A stretch of 64,000 bases of DNA. It comes from Paludibacteraceae bacterium (GTDB lineage: Bacteria > Bacteroidota > Bacteroidia > Bacteroidales > Paludibacteraceae). The position numbers and the translations under genes are program-made. The stretch lies in the NCBI GenBank assembly GCA_031292565.1, contig JARLGW010000005.1:248001-312000 (forward strand). The letters are read 5' to 3'. The stretch's first letter is position 1. Every line of letters begins with the position of its first letter. The notes under the pieces were generated by a model. It worked only from the letters and a program-made list of their open reading frames with translations, ran no database searches and was not told the DNA's origin. Positions 26,368-33,810 of this stretch are shown here, piece after piece.

Positions 26368-26718
26368 GTGAATATTATGTATGAGAAGAAAATTCCAAAA
26401 GACTTGAATTGTGGTATTGTTGTTACCATGGAAATCATTGGTGGAAAATGGAAAACGTGTTTAATTAATGATATAAATAAAGGCATCAAAAGACCGAGTG
26501 AATTACATAGGTCGCATCCCGAAGCTTCATTAAGAGTGATTAATCAGCAACTTTTTGAATTGGAAAAGCACAACATAATTGTAAAGAAAATTTTCCCCGT
26601 GTTACCACCGAAAGTTGAATATTCTTTGACCGAAACAGGAAAAACACTCCTACCCTTGATTGATCTCATGTTAAGTTGGGGAAATGAATATAGAAGTCTG
26701 ACAACTGTTGCGGATTAA
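26368..26718 (+). CDS. HxlR-family winged-helix regulator (2)
   Basis: 116 residues from GTG 26368, or 113 from ATG 26377 (MYEKKIPKDLN), which is equally possible. One HxlR domain with the sensor-type Cys in NCGIVVTMEIIGGKW and the wing VLPPKVEYSLTETGKTLLP. Divergent from the NTF2-like gene, and only distantly alike the first HxlR protein at 25403, so a local recent duplication is unlikely. Confidence 0.9.
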   Translation: MNIMYEKKIPKDLNCGIVVTMEIIGGKWKTCLINDINKGIKRPSELHRSHPEASLRVINQQLFELEKHNIIVKKIFPVLPPKVEYSLTETGKTLLPLIDLMLSWGNEYRSLTTVAD

Positions 26719-26741
26719 AAACAGTCAAGCACCGAATCCCG

Positions 26742-26863
26742 GTTAAGCGTAGGCTCTACACAAGTTTGAGCAAAAAGCAAGTCTTTTTTGACTTGCCTAT
26801 CTATGCATCTTTTTGCAAAGTTGGAGCTTTGCTTTTAGCCATGACGTAGAGTCTACGCCGAAT
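26742..26863. repeat. Structured palindromic repeat, copy 1 (complete)
   Basis: Outer stem gcgtaggctctac (26747-26759) pairs with gtagagtctacgc (26846-26858), 12 Watson-Crick pairs and one G-U. Inside are two smaller hairpins, caagtc/gacttg and gcaaag/ctttgc. Flanks gttaa and cgaa are shared with copies 2 and 3. It is about 112 bp, non-coding, and lies between convergent genes. It looks like a miniature element or a transcribed structured RNA. Confidence 0.75.
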
Positions 26864-26888
26864 GGAGAGCAAATTCTTTTGCAAATCT

Positions 26889-27611
26889 TTACCAGGCTGT
26901 TTCTCCTTCTTCGTTATAAAATTTTCCTGTTTCCCCGTTTTTGTCAAGCGTTGCATATTTCACTATTACGCTTGCGCCTTGTGCAACCGATTGTGTTCCT
27001 CTATACTGATTTAAGTCAGTTGCGGTATAACCAGGACTAACACTGTTTATTTTAAAATTTGTGTTTTTGAATTCATAAGCTAACATGACAGTAAAAGCAT
27101 TCAATGCTGTTTTTGAAGAACAGTAGGCAGTCAATTTATAATCATAAAATTCCGAATCAGGATTACTCTGAGTTACTAAAGATCCCAGTTCGCTTGAAAC
27201 ATTGACTATTCTAGGTTCATCAGACTTTTTTAAAAGATCTATAAATTGTTGCGTAGTTTGAATCACCCCGAAAAAATTAGTTTCAAAAACCTTCCGTACA
27301 TTTTCAAGTTCAATGCCCGAAGCATTTTGAGGTCTCTCTCCGCTAATACCCGCATTATTTATTAAAACATCCAACACTTCAATCTTGGTTTCCAGTTCTT
27401 GTTTTGCTTGTTTAATGGAATTAATATCTGTTACATCCATCTCAATTAATTCCACATTTGAAATTCCTAAACCTCTCAATATATTTATAGCATCTAATCC
27501 TTTCGCCTTGTCTCTGCTTCCCAAATAAACAAAATAACCCAGTTGTGCCAGTTGTTTTGCGGTTTCAAAGCCAATTCCTTTGTTAGCTCCTGTGATTAAT
27601 ACTGTTTTCAT
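26889..27611 (-). CDS. Short-chain dehydrogenase/reductase
   Basis: 240 residues, classical SDR. The cofactor loop is TGANKGIGF at the N-terminus, NNAGIS follows near residue 87, and the catalytic pair is YxxxK in TAYCSSKTALN with an upstream Ser in VNVSSELGS. The substrate is probably a small carbonyl compound. It lies 25 bp after the NmrA-like gene on the same strand, so the two probably form an operon. The C-terminus (EEGETAW) is full length. Confidence 0.9.
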   Translation of the reverse strand: MKTVLITGANKGIGFETAKQLAQLGYFVYLGSRDKAKGLDAINILRGLGISNVELIEMDVTDINSIKQAKQELETKIEVLDVLINNAGISGERPQNASGIELENVRKVFETNFFGVIQTTQQFIDLLKKSDEPRIVNVSSELGSLVTQSNPDSEFYDYKLTAYCSSKTALNAFTVMLAYEFKNTNFKINSVSPGYTATDLNQYRGTQSVAQGASVIVKYATLDKNGETGKFYNEEGETAW

Positions 27612-27636
27612 TTTTTTCTTTTAATTTTGTAAGTTA

Positions 27637-28536
27637 CTATTGATTATAAACTGCCGCAAATTCTTTTGCATAATCTGCCAGCTTTATTTTACCCAGGGTT
27701 GGTTTGTTGCGAAAATAATCTTCAAATAAATCTCCGGTATTTATGTTTGCATTCATCTCAACCATTCCTGCGGCAACTTGTGGGTTCATTCCTGCTGCTA
27801 TCATACCATTTAGCAGTTGTTCATCCGGGATAACCACCCATTTCAAATCGGGTTTCCCGATAGCTGTACCTAACAGGCTTGCCAGTTCGTTACAGCTAAT
27901 TTCATCACTTGCTACATACCGTATTTTTCTACCCTCAAGCGGCGTTACGAGTTCTTCAGCAACCGCTACCGCAATATCCAGGGGAGAAACCCATGGTTTT
28001 TTGCTGTCTCCACCATAGTTTGCGACTATAACACCTTGAGTTTTTATCGTGTTTATAAAGCCCAGTAAATTGGAGTAGAAACTAACGGGACGCATAAATG
28101 TAATGGAAACATCGCTTGGCAATTGATTCAAAATATTTTCCACATTATAATGAAAAGCCAGAAGTCCATTGCCTTTATTGGTATGAGCACCAATGCTGCT
28201 GAGATGCACCACACGCTTTACGCTCGACTGTTGGATAGCTTGTTTGTAATTATTGCCAATCTTGGTAATAGCAGCTATGGCATCAATCTTTTGGTCAAAG
28301 AAAGCACCCGCGCCAAGCGTTTCCATTACATATACTGCATCTGCACCTTTGAAAGTGGCTGATAGAAAATCTGCATCTTCCATTGTTCCTATAGCCGCTT
28401 TTGCGCCTAGTGCTTCAATGTCTTTTTGTCTTTCAGGATTACTACTTATGACGGTAACCTGATGTCCTTTTTCCACTAACTCTTTTGTTAGCGGTTTGCT
28501 GATGTTCCCTAAAGAACCTGTTATTGTTATTTTCAT
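27637..28536 (-). CDS. NmrA-family NAD(P)-binding protein
   Basis: 299 residues. A Rossmann start (ITGSLGNISKPL, a variant of GxxGxxG) and the typical NmrA segments ATFKGADAVYVM and PWVSPLDIAVAVAEEL identify the family, which includes NAD(P)H:quinone oxidoreductases and redox-sensing regulators. It is the first gene of a two-gene unit with the SDR. HxlR regulators nearby suggest response to quinones or electrophiles, as known for some HxlR-controlled genes; that link is inference. Confidence 0.88.
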   Translation of the reverse strand: MKITITGSLGNISKPLTKELVEKGHQVTVISSNPERQKDIEALGAKAAIGTMEDADFLSATFKGADAVYVMETLGAGAFFDQKIDAIAAITKIGNNYKQAIQQSSVKRVVHLSSIGAHTNKGNGLLAFHYNVENILNQLPSDVSITFMRPVSFYSNLLGFINTIKTQGVIVANYGGDSKKPWVSPLDIAVAVAEELVTPLEGRKIRYVASDEISCNELASLLGTAIGKPDLKWVVIPDEQLLNGMIAAGMNPQVAAGMVEMNANINTGDLFEDYFRNKPTLGKIKLADYAKEFAAVYNQ

Positions 28537-28754
28537 TTTCTTTCTGTTTTTTTTGTTTTTACAAAGATCTAAAGAAGTGAAGAAATTGATGTTGCCAAAT
28601 CTACTATTATTGTATTCAAAATAAGGCTTTAATATTTCATTTAAAAAAAAATAGTTTTGGAGAATAATGTAAATGAAGTATAAAGTTAAGAAAATATTTT
28701 CCGTTTTCGCATTTAGAGTAGTGTAAAATGAAAGTAGATTTACTACAATAAAAA

Positions 28755-28784
28755 AACTCCCTGATAAAAACTTATCAGGGAGTT
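28755..28784 (-). terminator. Terminator, duplicate of the GGGtGRT gene terminator
   Basis: Stem aactccctgataa/ttatcagggagtt, perfect, with a T tail on the minus strand. The matching structure behind the intact gene is at 31478-31507 and has one stem mismatch. Confidence 0.85.
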
Positions 28785-28879
28785 TCGTTATATAATGAGG
28801 TATATGGGTTCTATTTAGCTTCTTCCACGGCTACGGCCACGGTGACCCACCATAGGGTTGTTGCCCATACCCAGGAATC
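28785..28879 (-). pseudogene. Remnant of the 3' end of a GGGtGRT gene
   Basis: Bases 28755-28879 align with 31478-31615, i.e. with the last roughly 27 codons, stop codon and terminator of the intact gene at 31533. On the minus strand the remnant reads FLGMGNNPMVG and then leaves frame through a 9- to 10-base loss before the final GAAGAAGCTAAATAG. The match stops where palindromic repeat copy 2 begins. It is a decayed paralogue or a copy left by a duplication. Confidence 0.8.
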
Positions 28880-28882
28880 TCT

Positions 28883-29011
28883 GTTAAGTGTAGGCTCTGC
28901 CTACGTTTAAGCAAAAAGTGAGTCTTCTTGACTTGCCTATCCGTGCCTCGTTTTGCAAAGCAGGAGCTTTGCTTTTAGCTTTGACGGCTATTAGCAGAAC
29001 CTATGCCGAAC
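28883..29011. repeat. Structured palindromic repeat, copy 2
   Basis: Outer stem gtgtaggctctgc (28888-28900) with gcagaacctatgc (28994-29006), two G-U pairs and one mismatch. One A-U pair of copy 1 is G-C here on both sides, a compensatory change. The inner hairpin gcaaag/ctttgc and the gacttgccta segment are kept. The end of the MFS gene lies inside the element. Confidence 0.75.
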
Positions 29012-30232
29012 CTTACGGGGGAAAAGAGTTCGTTTTTGCCAAAGATATGGAAAAAACAATATGACGATAACCAATGCTGCTGTTCCTTGCAACAGGATGG
29101 TGACTTGTGTGCCCGCGTAGTGCGAAACGCTTCCTATAAGTAATGCACCGAGAGGTTGCATGCCAAAAAACGCCATGGCAAAATAACTGACAACCCGTCC
29201 TCGCATTTCGGGTGATGCGGTGGTTTGCAGCAATGTGTTCACCAAAGTTGAATGAGACATCATACCAAAACCGGCTATGATGGCAAAAAATAATGCCGGC
29301 CATAAACTATGGGCTTGTGAAAAAAGAATCAGTCCGATACCCAGAATGATGGTAGCTACAATCAATGCTTTCTTTAGGTTTACGTGTGTTCTTAACGATG
29401 CGAGTACTATGGCTCCGCTAATGGCTCCGATTCCGGTAAAGCTGTTTAGTAAACCGTAGGTGGATGCATTGCCGTGCAATGTTGTTTTTGCAATGATGGG
29501 TAGTAGGGTAATGTACGGTATTACCAGGAAGCTGCACAATGCTATGAGTAAAATCAACCGATTTAAAGAGGGCGTAGATTTTAAATAATTCAGACCTTCT
29601 TTCAGCTCCAGCATTGCTTTTTGTGGCTTTGCTTGCGGGATGTATGCCGGCAACCTCATCATTAACAGGGAACTGATAACGGCTACAAAACTCAAGGCAT
29701 TCATCATAAAGCATACGCCAGCACCCAGTTTATCAAGCACGATGCCCGAAATAGCGGGGCCCAAAAGCCGAGCCAGATTATTCATGGAAGAATTCAGGGC
29801 AATGGCATTTCCAAGGTCGTCTTCATTGTCAACCAATTGATGTACCAACGATTGCCTGGCAGGTACATCAAACGCATTGATTATACCTAGCAGGATGCTT
29901 AATACCAGTATTTCTATTACGGAGTAGTGGGTAAAGATAACGACCAACGTGAGTAAAACGGCTTGTATCATGGATGCTATTTGAGTGATGAGTAACACCC
30001 GGTATCGGTCATGCCGGTCGGCCACCACGCCTCCTATTAAGGAAAATAGGAACGATGGAAATTGTATGGCAAACACGGCTATCCCCAGCATAAAGGCAGA
30101 ATGTGTTTTGTCGTAAATAACCCAGTACACCGCTGTTCGTTGCATCCATGTACCTATCATCGAAGCCGATTGACCGGAAAAGAATAACCTGTAATTGCGA
30201 TTTTTGAATGCTTTAAATGTGCTGATATTCAT
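28991..30232 (-). CDS. MFS transporter (EntS-like, MFS_3)
   Basis: 413 residues with about 12 transmembrane segments. The start MNISTFKAFKNRNYRLFFSG and the loop GGVVADRHDRYRVLL (motif A-like) place it in the MFS_3/EntS group of drug or siderophore exporters. It is the third gene of a marR-isochorismatase-MFS operon, 35 bp after the second. The last codons (RHRFC-stop) are supplied by palindromic repeat copy 2, so the natural C-terminus may have been replaced. The core of the transporter is unaffected. Confidence 0.9.
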   Translation of the reverse strand: MNISTFKAFKNRNYRLFFSGQSASMIGTWMQRTAVYWVIYDKTHSAFMLGIAVFAIQFPSFLFSLIGGVVADRHDRYRVLLITQIASMIQAVLLTLVVIFTHYSVIEILVLSILLGIINAFDVPARQSLVHQLVDNEDDLGNAIALNSSMNNLARLLGPAISGIVLDKLGAGVCFMMNALSFVAVISSLLMMRLPAYIPQAKPQKAMLELKEGLNYLKSTPSLNRLILLIALCSFLVIPYITLLPIIAKTTLHGNASTYGLLNSFTGIGAISGAIVLASLRTHVNLKKALIVATIILGIGLILFSQAHSLWPALFFAIIAGFGMMSHSTLVNTLLQTTASPEMRGRVVSYFAMAFFGMQPLGALLIGSVSHYAGTQVTILLQGTAALVIVILFFPYLWQKRTLFPRKVRHRFC

Positions 30233-30267
30233 CCCTTCTGCTCTTCCTCTTTTTTTAAGATTCTGTA

Positions 30268-30858
30268 TTATAATTTTCCTATGATGTCCGAAGTTGTACC
30301 CGATTCGCCTAAGCGGGGGAAAATGTTGCGTATGCTGTTTTGATGTGCTTCAGGGTTTTGGTCGGTCATGGCATCAATGGCAAAACTGATGTTGTAGCCC
30401 AATTCGGCGGCGGCTCTGGCTGTCCCTTCCACCCCGATGCTGGTGGCTACCCCTGCCAGTACAATGCCGGTAATGTTGCGCTTTTGTAACTCCTCGTGCA
30501 GCGGTGTGTTGTAAAAAGCATTCCATGTTTTTTTTGTAATGAAAATGTCGGTAGGTTCTGTTTTAATTTCATCCAGGATGTCAAGAAAACCACCAATGGA
30601 TATACCCACTTTGGCTATGGTTTGGGTTCCTTTGTTGGCCAGCATACTTTTTTGATCTTTTCGTGCATTGAGCCAGGAGGCTCCTATGGGATTTACGTTT
30701 ACCACCACGATGGGTAGTCCTTTTTCACGAAAAGCATCTATCAAAATCACTGATTTTTTCAGGATTTCGGTTGCCGATTGGTAAGTGTCTTTTTTTACAA
30801 CTCCCTTTTGCAGGTCAATCAGCACGAGTGCGGTGTTTTTGTCAATAGCTGTTATCAT
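30268..30858 (-). CDS. Isochorismatase-family hydrolase
   Basis: 196 residues. The Asp (VLIDLQKG) and Lys (ITKKTWNAF) of the family are present. At the position of the catalytic Cys the protein has Gly (GVATSIGVEGTA), as in EntB/PhzD-type isochorismatases rather than nicotinamidases. Either it uses the Cys-free mechanism on a vinyl ether, or it acts on some other substrate. It lies between a MarR regulator (12 bp) and an MFS exporter (35 bp), suggesting degradation plus efflux of one compound. Confidence 0.88.
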   Translation of the reverse strand: MITAIDKNTALVLIDLQKGVVKKDTYQSATEILKKSVILIDAFREKGLPIVVVNVNPIGASWLNARKDQKSMLANKGTQTIAKVGISIGGFLDILDEIKTEPTDIFITKKTWNAFYNTPLHEELQKRNITGIVLAGVATSIGVEGTARAAAELGYNISFAIDAMTDQNPEAHQNSIRNIFPRLGESGTTSDIIGKL

Positions 30859-30870
30859 AAACTAAAATTT

Positions 30871-31299
30871 TTATTTGTATTCGGCTAGTTTTCTTAATAT
30901 GGGCAGGGCTTTTTCCAGCAGTTTTATTTCTTCTTCCGTGAGCGATTTTTTAATGGCATTTTCCAGCCATTCGTCGCGTTCATACCTTACTTTTTGCACT
31001 ATTTCCCGTCCATGCTCGGTAAGCGAGATATATACTTTGCGTTTGTCTGTTTCCGAAGGCGTTCGCCGGATCACGTCCTGTTCTTCCATTTTTTTTAGGA
31101 TTTGTGACATGGATTGAGTCTTGATCCTTGTTAATGCAGCCAGTTCGGTGGGCAACAGGGATGAGTTTCGGATTAAATGTTTGATGGTTTCTATCTCGGT
31201 TATTGAGTACGTGTGAAACGAGATCATTTGTTTACGCAACCCTTTGTGAAGAACCGAAATGGTGGTTCGTAATGATGAAGATAATTCCGTTGTATCCAT
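30871..31299 (-). CDS. MarR-family regulator
   Basis: 142 residues, typical MarR. The recognition helix region is LAALTRIKTQSMSQILKKME and the wing contains RTPSETDKRKVYISLTEHG. It is first in an operon with the isochorismatase and MFS genes and very likely represses it, releasing on binding a phenolic or similar ligand, as is common in the family. Confidence 0.92.
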   Translation of the reverse strand: MDTTELSSSLRTTISVLHKGLRKQMISFHTYSITEIETIKHLIRNSSLLPTELAALTRIKTQSMSQILKKMEEQDVIRRTPSETDKRKVYISLTEHGREIVQKVRYERDEWLENAIKKSLTEEEIKLLEKALPILRKLAEYK

Positions 31300-31406
31300 A
31301 ATATGTTTATTAACTTATAAGTTTACCTTACAAATATACTGCTTGTTTTTAAGTATGAAAACAATAGTCTCCAAAATTTAGGAATAATTAAACATTGGTT
31401 TGTTCT

Positions 31407-31435
31407 GTTAAGCGTAGGTAGAACCTGCGCCGTAC
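31407..31435. repeat. Structured palindromic repeat, copy 3 (interior deleted)
   Basis: Only the two ends remain: gcgtaggt (31412-31419) and acctgcgc (31423-31430), with a 3-base loop. The flanks ctgttaa and cgta match the other copies. An internal-deletion form of the same family. Confidence 0.6.
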
Positions 31436-31470
31436 CCAGTCACTCAAAAGAAACATGACGAATAACAAGC

Positions 31471-31507
31471 ATAAAAAAACTCCCTGATAAAAACTTATCA
31501 AGGAGTT
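31471..31507 (-). terminator. Terminator of the GGGtGRT gene
   Basis: Stem aactcc-tgataa/ttatca-ggagtt on the minus strand, followed by TTTTTTT. 26 bp after the stop codon. Confidence 0.88.
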
Positions 31508-31532
31508 TCGTTATAGTAAGAGGTAATAGGTT

Positions 31533-32525
31533 CTATTTAGCTTCTTCCACGGCCACGGCTACCGCCACGGTGGCACCTACCATAGGGTTATTGCCCATCC
31601 CGATGAATCCCATCATTTCCACGTGAGCCGGTACGGATGAAGAGCCTGCAAATTGAGCATCGCCGTGCATACGTCCCATAGTGTCCGTCATACCATAAGA
31701 GGCCGGGCCGGCAGCCATGTTGTCAGGGTGAAGCGTACGGCCAGTACCACCACCTGAAGCCACAGAGAAGTATTTCTTGCCTTGCTCTAGGCGTTCTTTT
31801 TTGTAAGTACCAGCTACCGGGTGTTGGAAGCGGGTAGGGTTGGTAGAGTTACCGGTGATGGATACATCCACGTCTTCAGAGTGCATGATGGCTACGCCTT
31901 CGCGTACATCATCCGCGCCATAGCATTTTACTTTTGCGCGAAGCCCCGTAGAATATGCTTTTTCCTGTACTACTTTCAGTTCGCTGGTGTAGTAGTCGAA
32001 TTGAGTTTGCACGTAAGTGAACCCGTTGATGCGGGAAATAATCATGGCGGCATCTTTACCCAGTCCGTTCAAGATCACACGAAGCGGGTGTTTGCGCACT
32101 TTGTTAGCCATTTCGGCAATTTTGATAGCTCCTTCGGCAGCTGCAAACGATTCGTGTCCGGCCAGGAAGGCGAAACATTGAGTGTCCTCACGCAGCAGGC
32201 GGGCAGCCAGGTTACCGTGTCCGATACCCACTTTGCGGTCGTCGGCCACCGAACCGGGAATACAGAAACATTGCAGGCCGATACCGATGGCTTCGGCAGC
32301 CGAAGCGGCATCTTTGCAACCTTTTTTGATGGCGATGGCGGCACCCACCACGTAAGCCCATTTCGCGTTCTCGAAAGCGATGGCTTGTGTTTCCTGACAA
32401 ATAGTGTAAGGGTCTATGCCCTTTGCATCGCAGATAGCTTTAGCTTCGTCGATGTCTTTGATTCCGTATTGATTAAGGGTCGCATTGATTTGTTTTATGC
32501 GACGGTCATAACTTTCAAATAACAT
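31533..32525 (-). CDS. GGGtGRT-family protein
   Basis: 330 residues of the family named for its motif, seen here as SGGGTGRTLHPDN (about residue 256). Conserved cysteines include ICDAKG, CQETQA, KKGCKD, LQCFCIPG and KCYGADD, which could bind metal or a cluster. No enzymatic activity has been assigned to the family as far as I know. A NifU/IscU-like scaffold gene lies just upstream (32804-33496) and the two are found together in other anaerobes, so a role with an iron-sulfur cluster is plausible. A decayed copy of its 3' end is at 28785. Confidence 0.9.
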   Translation of the reverse strand: MLFESYDRRIKQINATLNQYGIKDIDEAKAICDAKGIDPYTICQETQAIAFENAKWAYVVGAAIAIKKGCKDAASAAEAIGIGLQCFCIPGSVADDRKVGIGHGNLAARLLREDTQCFAFLAGHESFAAAEGAIKIAEMANKVRKHPLRVILNGLGKDAAMIISRINGFTYVQTQFDYYTSELKVVQEKAYSTGLRAKVKCYGADDVREGVAIMHSEDVDVSITGNSTNPTRFQHPVAGTYKKERLEQGKKYFSVASGGGTGRTLHPDNMAAGPASYGMTDTMGRMHGDAQFAGSSSVPAHVEMMGFIGMGNNPMVGATVAVAVAVEEAK

Positions 32526-32803
32526 AGTTTCTAGAATTAATAATTGATAATTGAAAATTGATAATTAATAAGAATATTATAATGAATAATTATGTTTCAC
32601 TTTAGCTGTTAAGCTTTAAAGAGTTTACCCCAACCCCTGAAGGGGCTATCGATTTTGCAAACAGTTTGTATTAACCTTTAGTCCACTCCCGATAGCTATC
32701 GGGAAGGGGATTAGGGGTGTGATGTTTGCTAATTGGTTAGTATCCTCTTTTTTGAATCTTAATGCTTTTTCTGTTTTCATAATTATGCATTATGCATTAT
32801 CAA
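32526..32803. other. Intergenic region with palindromes
   Basis: 278 bp without a gene. It holds AT-rich short repeats (attgataattgaaaattgata) near 32545, a cccctgaagggg inverted repeat near 32634, and a perfect 16-bp palindrome cccgatagctatcggg at 32688-32703 followed by ggggattaggggt. Such blocks recur in Bacteroidetes intergenic DNA; function is unknown. Confidence 0.6.
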
Positions 32804-33496
32804 TTATTCCTGTCTTGGGTCTATATATTTAACTCCTTCGGCAAAACGGCCGTAAGAAGACGTCGCTTTTTTTAATGCTTCGTTAGCATCAGTACCTTTT
32901 TTTACATCGTCCATAAATTTGCCCATGTGAACAAATTCGTACCCGATTACTTCGCCGTCGGCATCCAATGCCATACGAGAGCAATAGCCTTCGGCCATTT
33001 CCAGGTAACGCACGCCTTTGGCTAGGGTACCAAACATGGTTCCTACCTGGCTGCGAAGACCTTTACCTAAATCTTCCAAACCTGCACCAATAGGCAATCC
33101 ACCTTCGGAGAATGCTGATTGAGAACGTCCGTACACGATTTGCAGGAACAATTCACGCATGGCCGTGTTAATGGCATCGCAAACCAAGTCGGTATTCAAC
33201 GCTTCCAGGATGGTTTTTCCGGGTAGGATTTCGGCAGACATGGCTGCGGAGTGGGTCATACCTGAGCAACCAACGGTTTCAATCAGAGCTTCTTGAATAA
33301 TACCGTCTTTAATGTTCAGTGTAAGTTTGCACGCACCTTGTTGAGGCGCACACCAACCTATACCGTGGGTTAAGCCTGAAATATCTTTTATTTCTTTTGC
33401 TTTTACCCATTTACCTTCTTCTGGGATAGGCGCAGAACCGTGGTTAGGTCCTTTTTTTACAACACACATGTGTTCAACTTCGTGAGAATAAATCAT
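32804..33496 (-). CDS. NifU/IscU-like iron-sulfur cluster scaffold partner of GGGtGRT
   Basis: 230 residues from ATG 33496 (MIYSHEVEHMCVV); the frame opens at 33565 but the extra residues are not family-like. Cysteines in GWCAPQQGACKL, TVGCSGMTHSAAM, DLVCDAI and EGYCSRM resemble a U-type scaffold, with extra sequence after the core. It is predicted to hold or deliver a cluster in the cytoplasm. It precedes the GGGtGRT gene on the same strand with a 278-bp gap. Confidence 0.85.
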   Translation of the reverse strand: MIYSHEVEHMCVVKKGPNHGSAPIPEEGKWVKAKEIKDISGLTHGIGWCAPQQGACKLTLNIKDGIIQEALIETVGCSGMTHSAAMSAEILPGKTILEALNTDLVCDAINTAMRELFLQIVYGRSQSAFSEGGLPIGAGLEDLGKGLRSQVGTMFGTLAKGVRYLEMAEGYCSRMALDADGEVIGYEFVHMGKFMDDVKKGTDANEALKKATSSYGRFAEGVKYIDPRQE

Positions 33497-33753
33497 ACTA
33501 TCTGTATTTAATTTAAAATTGGTTATAAAAAACGATGGAAAAAGGCTCTGTTTAGAGAGACCCATGCAAAAATAATGAAATTTTTCTCTATTTATTATAT
33601 CGTTTTTTTTTTTAATAGTTAAGAAACACTTTTATTGTCATTTTGTGAATTTTATCTTTTATTTTTGCAATTGATAATTATTGGTTCTTTCTGTGAAAGA
33701 ATATTAAGAAAGCTAAATCTTTAATTTGTTGTTAAAAAACAAAAAATAAGTTA

Positions 33754-33783
33754 TTGTATAAATAATAAAACGTGTTACCTTTG
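33754..33783 (+). promoter_or_regulatory. Promoter of the beta-barrel gene at 33811
   Basis: TTG-N19-TACCTTTG, full consensus, 27 bp before ATG 33811. Its position excludes the longer reading with a GTG start at 33772. Confidence 0.75.
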
Positions 33784-33810
33784 TCCAAAACTACTCATCC
33801 CGAATTATAT

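Noticed and set aside
31821-32522. Long 233-codon frame antisense to the GGGtGRT gene
   Set aside because: It mirrors the codon pattern of a well-supported gene on the other strand.
33772-33810. GTG start at 33772 for the beta-barrel gene
   Set aside because: It falls inside the TTG-N19-TACCTTTG promoter; the signal peptide begins at ATG 33811 or 33814.
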